64,000 bases of DNA from Ixodes scapularis (Eukaryota; Arthropoda; Arachnida; Ixodida; Ixodidae): the NCBI RefSeq assembly GCF_016920785.2, contig NW_024609880.1, positions 63,799,830-63,863,829 on the forward strand, in the 5' to 3' direction. The position numbers were made by a program, and so were the translations under genes. The notes below the pieces were generated by a model. It was not told the DNA's origin, ran no database searches, and saw nothing but the letters and a program-made list of their open reading frames with translations. Positions within the stretch are counted from its first letter, which is position 1. Every line of letters starts with the position of its first letter. Below, in pieces: positions 31,633 through 42,274 of this stretch.

Positions 31633-32210
31633 TTTATCAAATAAGCGCGTTTTTTTTCTTTTTTTGGCAAGCACGGTTGTTCCGCTTTTACAAAAAAAGC
31701 TATCGAAATGCGGTGGATTCCGTTGTAGATGAATCGAGAGGGTTCGTCGTCGTGGTTACACGATCGCTTATGAGCTTAATGAAGTCGGGGCGGCCTCCCA
31801 TGCATCTCATGATCGCTCTCCAGCCAATCAAGTTGCGGCGTTCGCCGATGACGGGCGCCCAAGTACGAAGCAAAGAGCGTGAACGTAGAGTGAACCAAGC
31901 TCCAATTATGAGCAGTTCGATGGCACCGGCCAAATTGCCCATTCGCGATGGACAAGCCGTAGTTACCCCTTAGCGAAAAGTCGTTCAAAATCAGTATACT
32001 GAAAGTATACTAATAGTGAACTTAGGGTATGTACTGAAACCGTACTAGTTTCACACTTTTATGAAACAAAATAGTATACCTTTAGTACACCCCAAGCACA
32101 CATGCAGTATACCATAAGTGCACCTCGAGTGTACTTTCAGCATACTATAAGTGCACGTTTAGTACACTACATGTATGCTTTTAGTGTACTAAATGTACAC
32201 TACCAGTACA

Positions 32211-32874
32211 TATATGCGGAGTGTCCCAAATAACTTCCACCAAACTTTAAAAAAAAAAAAACAAAAAAACAAAAAAAAAACGGAGCGTTTTCCGGGAGTG
32301 AAATCAACTGTACGCTGTTAGAAAGTCTCTTGCGAAAGTGCACGAAATTGTTTTAGTGCGCCTATTTACTTAATTAAGAGTAACAAGCTAACTTTTTAAA
32401 TCTTCGTTTAAAAGCCGAGGTGTGAAATGGAAAGTTGTAGAGCGCATTAACACCCAATTAAACCATTTTCAACAAGGTGCGCTTTGCATGCTCCTTTTTC
32501 CTAGCCTTCAAAAGAAACGCCCGCGAAATACAAAAAAATACCGCGTGACAACTCGCTTCCCCAATCACGGCGTGCGAGCGCGCCGCGAATGTGCGTGCTT
32601 TGAGGGCCGGAAAAAAAGCACGAAAACGTATTATGTTTCAAACACTTTAAATGGGTGTTTCTCAATGCGCCCGGCAACTTTACAATTAACATCTTGGCCC
32701 TTAAAATAATATTCGAAAGGTTAGCTCAATAATCTTAGTTATTTACATAACCAGGCGCATTAAAAAAATCTGTGCACTTTCTCAAGACACTTGCTAACAA
32801 CAGTTGATTTCACTCCTGCAGAGCCCTCCGGTGTTTCTTAAGTATGGTGCAAGTTATCTGGGACGCCGTGTATG
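32211..32874. mobile_element. Nested TIR element (GTGTCCCAAATAACTT family)
   Basis: Left: GGAGTGTCCCAAATAACTTC; right, inverted: CGGCGTCCCAGATAACTTGC. The arms continue for about 150 bp and share GGAGTGAAATCAACTGT and GAAAGTGCAC. Both edges are in TATAT/TGTATG sequence. It inserted into the left subterminal array of the element 31,967-36,102, so it is younger. Confidence 0.82.
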
Positions 32875-33000
32875 TCGGGCGTTTTGAAAGGAAAGCACGG
32901 TCTCAAATTGACCAGAAAAATCGCCGCCTGCATTTAAAAAGCTGACTTTTCAAAGGTGTTTCTTTGAACGGCTGTATTCCAACCTGTGAAATTTCATCTT

Positions 33001-33183
33001 ATACAGCTCCATTCTCGTGAAATGCTAAGAAACGCCGTTCACAACTCAATTGATGATGATAATGCAGAGGCGCCACCACCGGGAGATGCACTCTTAAAAA
33101 TGAGTCAGGAAATTAACGAGGAAATCTTTGGCTGCTCTAGTCCTCGTGAGAATGACGTACCGGCGTCTTCTGAAACTGTGTGA
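33001..33183 (+). other. Exon-like fragment inside the 4.1-kb element
   Basis: A good splice acceptor (TTCATCTTATACAG) ends at about 33,005. It is followed by an open frame of about 58 codons to TGA at 33,181, translating as LHSREMLRNAVHNSI then an acidic stretch and ending ENDVPASSETV. Composition is protein-like and the frame uses mixed codons, unlike the low-complexity frames around it. It could be the last exon of a transposase or of a captured host gene. Nothing homologous is recognised. Confidence 0.25.
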
Positions 33184-33189
33184 GAAAAG

Positions 33190-35500
33190 CCATAAAGAAG
33201 AGGTGCACTGCATTTTTCAACTGAAAGTATGTATGTGTAGCATACAAACATTATGGTCAGTGTTCTTCACGTAATTGATAAGACAGAAATTGAAATCCTA
33301 CTTATCACTTTATTCAAGTTTCCGAGCCTGCCTCACTGTACACTCTCCTTTGTGATGATGGTATGCCATTACATCCTGCGTAAAAAGAGAAGAGAAAATT
33401 AGCCTATGGCCACTCTATGATATGACATCACATAATTCGCTCAAAGGACCACTATGTGAGGAAGGCAAGATAGTAACAACTTCATCCTGACAAAAGGGCG
33501 AGGAAAATCGGGCAATATCGTTTCTGAAAACCTGATACCCGAAAGAAGCTCTAACACAGAGCAAACAAAATGATTGGCATTTTCTTAATGCCTCCTTTTC
33601 TTTTGCAGTGAACACACATACAAGTCATACGCTATTACACATTCAGTGGTGCGGCTTGATTTATGATAAGTACTTTTTTATATAACTTCGAGCTTTTAGA
33701 GAAAATATTCAATATAATGGGTCGGACATAAATGGTTGCTATGAACTATCCTATATATTTACACATTATCTGATATCATAAAAGCACTAGAGCAGGGTAG
33801 GGCTGTACTGCATCAGTTATAAATTTCTAACCAATTAAAAGTTGGCATTTATTTAATATATTAGTATTGGCTATTATTCTTTGACAAAGAATAACTGGGC
33901 GAGTTGGTACGTTGGTAGTCTTTCAACTCCATCGAATATTCAGGTCCTTTTAACATTTTTTTCATGCTTTCGCTTTTTTTAACTGCTCTGCCTTTTGTAG
34001 CGGCTTTCGCCGCCACTAAAAAACGTGACATAGAAACTCACTTTATTCACAACACAAAATCGCAAACTTGGAAAGCGTGCCGCTTCGGCATACGCAGAGA
34101 TCGCCCGTCTCTACGGCACAGGCATCAGCACGGGCAAGAAATCATGCTGCTCGCTCTTGTAACGTTTTTCACGCTAACGCTTTATGAAACAAATCGTTGA
34201 CGAGAGACTGTTGGAACCACACCTCAGAACTAGCATGACCTGTGATTGCTTGAACTGCCGTCAGACTGTACTTGAACGCTCCGCAAAAGCCTCGTCGGGC
34301 GACCGTCGTAGGGACGGCGCCCAGGACAGGCCCTCGGCTGGCCCTCGGTTCCGCCGCACGCGAATCTTTCTCACTCTGCGGAGAGAGCCATAAATTTTGA
34401 AGATACGCTCTTTTCAAATAACGAAATAAAACCGGGTAGAGCATAGTGAGAGTCCAGCATAGCTTAGCAAGCACACGGTACAAGACAAAGTTTGAAACAG
34501 CGGCGCACTTCGCAGAAACAAAAGGAACTTCCTCACCTTCGCTTGCACCAGTCGGCCATGACTATCCGCCACTTGCGACGCTGTGTCTCACAGCCCTCAA
34601 TAATCGCTTGCTATTATTGAACACGGTATTCGTAAGTAAGGTATCTAAAATATCCGCAAAAACGGCTAAAACGTAAAAAGGAAGCGATGCTCGAACTCTC
34701 CGGAACTCAAACGGCGGCCGAACGGAAGCTGATTGCAATAGCGATGGTCTTGCGCAGTTTTCAAAAGTCTCTTCTTTTTGTTCTTTTTTTTCTTTTTTTA
34801 AGACAAAACTATGCAAATCAATATATTAATAATAATAATGTTACTTTATTATATTCGTAAAAAATTAACAAAACGTTTAGTCTATCTTAGGTTTTATCTA
34901 AACTTTCGGTTTTATTTTTCAGTGTAAAACCGAAACTATCTCAAGCAATTTCTCCCTTGTCGCCAAGGCTATTTTGATTCATCAGCGCATGCTCGCACCG
35001 CTGGTATTTCGGCTTTTCTGGAAGGATCGGCTCTCGCGGCACATAAATAATGAGGGTAACCTCGTGTTTTGAAACAATGAGCGTGCCCGTCTTTTTTGAC
35101 GAGGGAAAGACACGTTAAATTTACGTCGATTTTTTACAGTGTGGAAATCTCGATCGACGGTGTTGTTCGTTGTTGCAATTGTCAATCTCTTTTCACGTGA
35201 ATTGAGATGTCCTTAGAGTTTTGCAAGATAAATCTACACCATGAAACACTTTCGGTGAAAGCTTGAGGTTGTTGCATAAAGGCGCCGATTTCTCCAGCCA
35301 ATTTCAGAGCGAGCTTCCATTCATAACATCACTTCGCTTACGCGGTTCTGGAGTTTATTTGCGCTGCATGCGACCATGCAAGGTGGAGGATCTTATGTCC
35401 CCATTATTAGCCGTGGTTTCTTTTGCCTCCTGTCTTTTTGATTGCTGTGGATGCAGATATCCGAAACAGCGTATAGTACGCTGAGACCTGTATTACAAAA
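33190..35500. other. Interior of the 4.1-kb element, no clear gene
   Basis: Two minus-strand AATAAAG signals occur (near 33,310 and 34,042), and minus-strand frames of 66 and 104 codons lie upstream of each (33,415-33,615; 34,169-34,483). Neither shows a known domain. 34,825-34,860 has the look of a LINE tail in minus orientation, AATAAAG then ATTATTATT. Function unknown. Confidence 0.35.
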
Positions 35501-35512
35501 ACACCGGATTAT

Positions 35513-35546
35513 TTTGGGTTATTCATAGCTATGAATAACCCAAAAC
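35513..35546. repeat. Perfect 34-bp palindrome
   Basis: TTTTGGGTTATTCATAG and its exact complement CTATGAATAACCCAAAA meet without a spacer. A further GTTTATTCATAGCC follows at 35,584. Confidence 0.95.
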
Positions 35547-36425
35547 TCGTCACCTTTTCGCAAATTGTTTCAGTTGGGCTAGAGTTTATTCATAGCCCCT
35601 TTAAAATTGAAAATTCAACATGGTCAATTACACTGTCAATTCAAAAAGGCTAATTAGGCAACGTACTGTGACGTTGATTTACTCATCTAATGTACACTGA
35701 GCCCCACAAATATTCTGTGAAAACGGCATCGGCCTATCTATCGCGTTTTTAGTGTGTTGATGTTAACAATCGCACTATATATCTATATATATCTATATAC
35801 ATACCCATTACTATAATTTGAGTACGCCGACTGCAAGCACTGAAAGTAAGCCTTTAGTACACTTGAGTGCACTCCTTGTATACTAATTTTGAACTACTTT
35901 TTACCGTGGGCACTACGATTCTACTACATGTACTAGTTTTGTACGGACGAGTATACTTTCAGTCCACCGCCATTTTTACTGGAAGTATACTTTAAGTACA
36001 CTTAAAGTATACAATCAGTACAAAGACCGCACTGAAAGTATACTTTTAGTATACTTCAGTACACTTCGAGTGTACTGATTTTGAACGACTTTTCGCTAAG
36101 GGACGTGTGGCAGTTAAACTTTTAAACGACACAACTCGCCTACAGAAGTTTCCGCGTCTTGCAGATATGACTTCTATATATATATATACATATATATAGA
36201 CTGTTTCGTAGGACGACGAAAAGTGTATAATTGGGAGGGAGCTCCTGGCCCAATTTTTCGCCAGCCCTCTTTCCCTTTCCGTAACTTTAATGCAATAAAA
36301 TCAATAATAATTTTTTCCCCTCTCTGTTCGCAATATTACTACGGCTGCACGTCAATCTTCACTCATTCCTATTAGATATATAATATAAAACTCCAAACAA
36401 CCGCCTCAAGTACTTTTTTTCTGTC

Positions 36426-36428
<3 letters not shown>

Positions 36429-36520
<92 letters not shown>
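36429..36520. repeat. (TA)46 microsatellite
   Basis: Uninterrupted TA for 92 bp, directly abutting the foldback element 36,521-37,196. Confidence 0.98.
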
Positions 36521-36522
<2 letters not shown>

Positions 36523-37195
36523 GGGTGTTTGTGCGAAGACTTTCAAAAATCCTAAAACTCAAAGCGTAAAAAAAAAAGAAAAAACTTTCTTCGGGAACAA
36601 ACTACCAGCCACGGCGGACGTCAGGAATTGCCAAAAACATAGTAATTAGCCAAATAATTAATTAAAATTTGTTAATTAACTTTTTAATTAGTGGAAATAG
36701 ACATATGGTTCTAATTAGAAAGTTGCTGAGCGTTATCGAAAACCACTAAATCAGTCACTTTCAAAAAGAATTTCGGCGCGTGAGAAGCGTAGTAGTGCAC
36801 CAAAGTTACCACTCGTGGAGCAGGTACAAGGCTGGGGCTAGATAAGAGACGGAAAAATCGCGCGGGCGCCTTATCGCAACCGCTAGCTTTGTACCTGCTC
36901 AAAGAGCGGTAACTTTAGTGCACTTCTACGCTTCTCACGCGCCGAAATTCTTTTTGAAAGTGACTGATTTAGTGGTTTTCGATAACGCTCAGCAACTTTC
37001 TAATTAGAACCATATGTCTATTTCCACTAATTAAAAAGTTAATTAACAAATTTTAATTAATTATTTGGCTAATTACTATGTTTTTGGCAATTCCTGACGT
37101 CCGCCGTGGCTGGTAGTTTGTTCCCGAAGGAAGTTTTTTCTTTTTTTTTACGCTTTAAGTTTTAGGATTTTTGAAAGTCTTCGCACAAACACCCG

Positions 37196-37196
<1 letters not shown>
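36521..37196. mobile_element. 676-bp near-perfect foldback inside a (TA)n tract
   Basis: Arms of about 326 bp (36,521-36,846 and 36,870-37,196) are complementary with only a few differences and are separated by a 23-nt spacer. Ends read CCGGGTGTTTGTGCGAAG. (TA)46 lies on the left and (TA)21 on the right. There is no ORF. Such arm identity implies recent origin or ongoing arm homogenisation. TA flanks fit a TA-targeting transposon, but the exact duplication is hidden in the microsatellite. Confidence 0.92.

Positions 37197-37198
<2 letters not shown>

Positions 37199-37240
<42 letters not shown>
37199..37240. repeat. (TA)21 microsatellite
   Basis: Directly continues from the right end of the foldback element after TG. 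Confidence 0.98.
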
Positions 37241-37244
<4 letters not shown>

Positions 37245-38100
37245 GTTCGTCGTTATGCATCGTTACGATTATGGATATGCATGTTGCGAGCTAATAATGG
37301 GATTTTATACTATTCCGCTGGCTATGGTCGCGGCCCTGTGGGTTCAAGCGAGGTCGAGTTTTGGGTCGAAACTTGTCAAATTTGCCGCGCGGAAGTTTAG
37401 AGAGCGGGACGCTTGTCTGGATTAAAATGACGTTTGGTATTTCGTCCGTTGTGTAGATGTCCGACGTGACAAAATTAGCGCTAAACTTTCTAAAAAAGAT
37501 GACAATAATAAAGTGCGTTGAGAAGACGCGTGTGCCTAAAAGTTAACCTACTCCGAACCAAAATAGAAATATCGCGCAGTATGTAAGATTCGAGGCTCCT
37601 TTGGGCGATTCCGAAACGTGTGCTTCTATTTCGGGTTTGGCGCCTGGAAATATAAACATGTTTAGAAATGAGCTGATCACTAAATTGGAGCATAGCCGGC
37701 GGCACACGGAACATCTTTATAGAAACCACAATTCAATAAAGATAAAAAACCACGGAAATATTGCGTTATTTTCTTTTTCGGGGAGAGATTATTTTATGAG
37801 TATTATGCGTTTGTAGTTCGATGCCCCTTTAACGTGCCTCACGCGATACAGTGATTACACGACCGCAGTCCGATACGATGGTCATCCCGATCGAAGAGGG
37901 AGGGGGTGGGGGCTTTTCTTGTGTACGCAACCTTCTACTTCGTCTTCGTTTTTTGTGCGCTCTCTCGATTTTATTAAGGAATTACTCCTGTGTCGGGATT
38001 TCGCGAACTTCTGTCGAACCCGAGGTCAAACGTCGAACTTGAGTTTCGACAAACTTTCGATATCTTTTGACAAAAATCGACGGAGTTCGACTTCTGCGCA
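37241..38100. other. Intergenic, no gene seen
   Basis: Mixed-composition DNA without recognised domains. Repeated GTCGAAC/TTCGAC words occur at 38,004-38,095 and continue at 38,515-38,530. Confidence 0.4.
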
Positions 38101-38121
38101 GTGTGTGTGTGTGTGTGTGCA

Positions 38122-38214
<93 letters not shown>
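38101..38214. repeat. (GT)n microsatellite
   Basis: About 114 bp of GT with a short impure segment (GCATGCGTGTGC) at 38,119-38,130. Confidence 0.97.
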
Positions 38215-38216
<2 letters not shown>

Positions 38217-38519
38217 ACACCTACGAATAACGAGACAGTAATCTTTTAATGATTTAGCAAGATTGTCCCTCCTCCGCCAGGCTCTAGAGTCGTCAAAGTT
38301 AGGGCCGAAGTTTACGGAGTGCGCCGACGGGACTGTCGCGACGATGACTCCGCACTTTTGTCGCCAATGTCCAATCGGCGTACTCCGCGAAGTTCCGGCT
38401 CAAACTTCGTTTGACGTGACAAACCAAGGGTTCAGCTCGTCTTTAATTTCCGCGTATGCACGTAATCGTCCAGCTCCAATCCAATTTTTGTGCAAATTTC
38501 TGTTCAGAGTTGGAGAAAC

Positions 38520-38880
38520 GTCGAACCCGGTCCTGCTCGAATCTCGGCGGGTTCGTGACATGTTCACTTGTGGGCTGTGTATGCTTCGCGTGCTCCGGCC
38601 TGCGGTGCGCCGGTCGAGGGTGACCTCGTCTTGGGGCCGCTGGCGCGTGTCTCTTCGGCTGCGCTCGGCTGGCTTCGCGATGGACACGGACGTGACCCGA
38701 CGCGACCGTCGTGCACGCAGCTGGGAACCGCGCAGGGGACGCAGTCCGCTTTCTTGACTGAATCGCGGTCGCCCGTCTCGACTCGAGGACACTCCGTCCG
38801 GGTCGACGAGGAGGCAGCGGGGAGCCGAGCCAGGCACGTTCATCGACGCGAGCGACTAACCATCGTTGCTCGCTAACTGC
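38520..38880. other. GC/CpG-rich unique-looking stretch
   Basis: Overlapping frames of 100-164 codons exist on both strands, as expected from composition. No start/donor combination stands out. The sequence CGAGCCAGGCACGTTCATCG near 38,827 recurs imperfectly as CAAGCCAGGCTCGTTCAATA near 39,014, so at least part is repetitive. Confidence 0.3.
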
Positions 38881-39061
38881 TCGAGCATAATTTTGCGTAA
38901 GTTACTCTCTGACGCCGGCATGTTGCCAACTTAAAAATCGAAAATCCGCGATAGGAATTCTGGAAGACCGTTAAAAACTGCTAAATTTAGGAGGCCGAGG
39001 AAGCAGGGCGGTGTCAAGCCAGGCTCGTTCAATAACACGAGCGACAAACTCGCGTTGCTCG

Positions 39062-39320
39062 TTAAAGGGACCGTGTACCGCATTTTAAAGTGAAACGTTC
39101 TTCCGCTACAGTGTTCGGCAATTCGTGAGGCCCAGATAAAAGGGTGGCCGCGAGGCTCGACACTGATTGGTTGATGGGTGGGAAAGGAGGAGTGACGTGC
39201 TCGAAGCTGATTGGCTACCGGGGAGGTCACGTGACCAGAGGGGTAGGCGCGGAGGAGTGAGGCACAAGCGAGGAGGAGCTCCACCACCTGTGCGCACTGA
39301 GGGAGTAAAGCTCGCGAATG
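39062..39320 (+). mobile_element. MITE-like repeat starting TTAAAGGGACC
   Basis: It begins GTTAAAGGGACCGTGTACCG and includes TGATTGGTTGATGG, ACGTGACCAGAG, GCGAGGAGGAGCTCCACCAC and TGTGCGCACTGAGGGAG. The inverse copy is at 6175-6365. The right terminus is not defined. Confidence 0.6.
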
Positions 39321-39649
39321 GAAGGCACCGGATGATCGCCAAGTTTATCAGCTCGATTAGCGGCGGTATCGCTTCATTATAAGAACAACTATCGAGTGTA
39401 CACATATGGTACGCGTTTACTATCAGATAAAGAGCCCCGTGAACGCGGGCGTCTGACGTCTGGCAATTCAGAGTATCGCTAGTCAGCAACCGGTGAGGAA
39501 TATATATATATTTTTTTAATGAAGCGGTTGGAGTAGATTAATTGAGACGTGAAACGACAAAAGCGTGCTGTGACCGCGATCGACGTTCGTTATTGCTCAA
39601 GGACCCCGGGGCCCATTCTTATCCTGTCGCGAAGATGTAGATGAAGCGG

Positions 39650-39820
39650 AAGATTGAATGCTGCTTCAAGCGAAAGGTGGCGGTGATGATCACGAGCTCA
39701 AATGCGTCGAGAAACCGAGAGAAAGGAGGAAACGAGAGCGGCGCGCGGGGACGTGAGAGCGCCGAGCTCTGACTGGAATAATTATTCGCAACTCCAACGC
39801 CCTATAGGTGGCGGGGCGGT
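39650..39820. repeat. Diverged relative of the 41,560-41,825 and 62,687-62,965 family
   Basis: GTCGAGAAACCGAGAGAAAG and GCCGAGCTCTGACTGG resemble the left arm at 62,690 (GCCGAGAAACTGAGGG ... CCAGCTCTGG). Only one arm is visible. Confidence 0.4.
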
Positions 39821-40289
39821 AGTTCCAAGATGGCGGAAGAGACGGGGATAGATTCTCCAGGATATCCCGTGCGCCTGCTCGCGCTGACGCTGTTCAGCGC
39901 GCTAAAAATGCTTTATTTGTCCACAAATGCGAAGCGGTTAGGGAGGGATCATATTAGTGGTGACGGAGATGCTAATGCACGTTAGGAAAATGAGCCTGTT
40001 ATTATTTAAAAGTTGCAGAAACCTCAAATTGCGAAGCTTTGTGGTGAGCGAGCGCGTTTTAGGCACCGGCCACGTTACAGTTTGTGGCAGAATATTTTTG
40101 AGGGTGACGAAGATATGTTTGCGCTTTGCCTGGCCATTAGTGCTCTAAAAGGAGAGCCGCGAACGGTGACCGTCAAGCTTCGGAAGAGCAGCGTTCACTG
40201 TATTGGTGTCTTCGCGTCACAGCCGCACAACTCGCTGCTCACCGTCTCGCTTTTAGTGTATTGGAACACGTAATCAAACTGCTCTATGG

Positions 40290-40375
40290 TTATTGATAGA
40301 AAGTTTGTTACCGCAGGGCTATAGCCTGTGGTAACAAAATGGTACACCGCACGGTATACCGTGCGGTGTACCATT
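40290..40375. repeat. Two adjacent palindromes
   Basis: 40,338-40,375 is a perfect 38-bp palindrome, AATGGTACACCGCACGGTA with its exact complement. Just upstream, about 40,297-40,332, TTTGTTACCGCAG-GGCTATAGCC-TGTGGTAACAAA is a near-perfect one centred on CTATAG. Confidence 0.95.
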
Positions 40376-40399
40376 ACAACCGCAAGCTCGCGCTGCGCC

Positions 40400-41550
40400 T
40401 TTGAAACACTATTATGAGTGCGCTCCAGGAGCGTTGCCGTGCTCATCGCTCTAAAAGAAAAAAATGTTGTAGTTTTTACACCCCTTGACACATATTCGAC
40501 ACCTCAAAACTTCAGGTCGCCGTGCAGCCCACTGACGTCAAACTGACGGCCCCAACTTTTACGGGAGGCTTGACGACGGCGCAATATAAGATATTAAACA
40601 GCTAAAGTACGCATCAAAGAGTACAGAAAAAAAAAAAAACAACAACAAAAAGAAACACCGAGGTTCTGCAGTAGGGCAAAAAAAAAACTATTATTTATTT
40701 TTTTTTTTTTTGCCGTCATTTACATTTATTTAAGCTATTTTAATAAGTTGCACAACTCGGCTATCAAGCCGCTCGTGAAAGCTGGTAGCGCCGGTTGAAC
40801 GTCAGTGCGCTGTACGTCCAACTGAAGTTTAGGGGTGTCGTACGCTATGCGAATACTGCCTATTAACATAATCGGCGTGGTAAGGGGTTTTATTTGTTTC
40901 TCTCTCAGAAATAAATATTTTAATATACTGTTCATTGTTTGTACCGTGTTATTGGCAACATTGCGGTCCCTTTGGCCAAAACTGAGCGTTCTAAGCTCTC
41001 GATCGTCACGAATGGCTGGCTAACACAGACGCACTTAAAATGCTTCGAGCATTTCTTTATTTGCTTTGTAGTTACCTGAAAGCAAGTACGAGTATTCTGC
41101 CTTTTTAAAGTGCTTGGAATAAATAGTCATGTTCCTTGTAACGGCCTTAAAACACGAAGCCATTCCCGATTTGTGTTGCTCGACATACCGTTGCGCGACG
41201 AGTTTTCTCCTACTTATGGCAAACAATAGACTTTTCGTAGACCGTACTATAGAGTTCTTCTTCATTAGCAGGAGCGTCTTCCGTCACGTTGAGCACAGAT
41301 TGAGCTGGCGGCCATGCACAAGACCAGAAATCCGCAGCGTATGCGATACACGAAAAGTCCCTAAAGGAATTACATCCCGGTCCTTCGTGCAACGCTGTTT
41401 CAAGGCGGAGCACAAGAATTCCTTTTTTAACGCGCTCACTTTTGTTCGTTAAAACGGCTTCGCGCATCAAGGGCGACAGTCCCTGCCACCGTTTCCGCGC
41501 CGCCGCCGCCGCTGCCGTCCCCGGTCCTCTGGTTCTCCGTTCGTCCGCGG
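40400..41550. other. Intergenic, no gene seen
   Basis: Poly-A at 40,627-40,639 and poly-T at 40,695-40,712. Frames of 107 and 86 codons lie on opposite strands over the same DNA at 41,129-41,470 and cannot be told apart from chance. Confidence 0.4.
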
Positions 41551-41559
41551 GAGGGCGAG

Positions 41560-41825
41560 CGGCGCGCTGGAGTTGCGAATAGTGGGTAGAGGTAAACCTA
41601 TAAGTTGCCTTTGTTTCTACACTCGCTCAACGAACGCTAACGCGGAACGCTGGACGCCGACGTTTGGCAATCGAACGTGTTCGAAGGGTGAGCAGAGACA
41701 AAGCCACCTAGCCTTGTGCCTACCTAATCATTCGCGCGCAGAGACGCTCTCACGTCTCCGCGCGCCGCGCTCGTCTCCCCCTCTCCCTCAGTTTCTCTGC
41801 GAATATATAGCTTCAGAAGGAGTCA
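41560..41825. repeat. Foldback-type repeat related to 62,687-62,965
   Basis: Shared features include TAGTGGGTAGAGGTAAACC, a CACTCG-CTCAACGAACG segment, ACGCTGGACGCCG, CGAACGTGTTCGA, GCCTTGTGCCTACC and CTCCCTCAGTTTCTC in the same order as at 62,690-62,965 arms. Terminal pairing is weaker here. Confidence 0.5.
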
Positions 41826-41879
41826 CGTGCACCTGTTGAGCCGATCCTGTCTCCGGACGCCCATCTCGTCACTTTATGC

Positions 41880-42210
41880 CATGGCTTCCTCTATACTCAC
41901 AAAACCTGGCACTTCGACGACAGAGCCATAGAGTGCTCGGTCGCATATTTGGAGCGCGAGGATCTGCTAGCACAGAGCATCAAAGAGCCATTTCTCGGGG
42001 AACCTGGACGTCAGCGCACAGCTTTTGCGGCGGCGAGGACCCGAAACACACATGTTCTCTCGGGAGACGTGTGTCTCGGCGTCTCGCCGCAGCGGGGCGC
42101 CGGTCACGTGGCTCTCCTCTCGTCCGCTGTCTGCCGTTCCACCTTTTCCATTTCGGCGACCGCTTCTCGAGGCGATTGTGCCAGGCTTTGTCAGTACATA
42201 GGAGGCTATA
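41880..42210 (+). repeat. GC-rich dispersed repeat, partner of 8235-8640
   Basis: It contains CTCTATACTCACAAAACCTGG, CATTTCTCGGGGAACCTGGA and CGTCTCGCCGCAGCGGGGCG, and ends CCAGGCTTTGTCAGTACATA. All are found inverted near 8240-8640. Confidence 0.7.
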
Positions 42211-42236
42211 TCTATACCAGCGCTGCTAGTACAACG

Positions 42237-42271
42237 TCGCTGTAGTCACTGGCAAGGTGACTACAGCGACG
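42237..42271. repeat. Hairpin, perfect 14-bp arms
   Basis: GTCGCTGTAGTCAC, loop TGGCAAG, then GTGACTACAGCGAC. It lies directly after the dispersed repeat 41,880-42,210. Confidence 0.9.
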
Positions 42272-42274
42272 CGC

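Larger units (their letters stand above)
31967..36102. mobile_element. 4.1-kb TIR element with AGTATACT subterminal arrays
   Basis: The left end CCCTTAGCGAAAAGTCGTTC (continuing AAAATCAGTATACT) and the right end, inverted, are identical over about 30 bp. Immediately inside both lie arrays of short palindromic units, AGTATACT, AGTACACT and variants (31,990-32,215 and about 35,830-36,075). The outer bases share AC on both sides, a possible 2-bp duplication. The interior holds a nested MITE (32,211-32,874), an exon-like fragment (33,001-33,180) and a 34-bp palindrome. I recognise no transposase and cannot assign a superfamily. Confidence 0.82.

Noticed and set aside
38026..38249. Cys/Val- or Thr/His-repeat frames
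   Set aside because: Direct translations of the (GT)n microsatellite.
38263..38843. 164- and 147-codon frames on opposite strands
   Set aside because: GC-driven; no motif, no splice context, partly repetitive.
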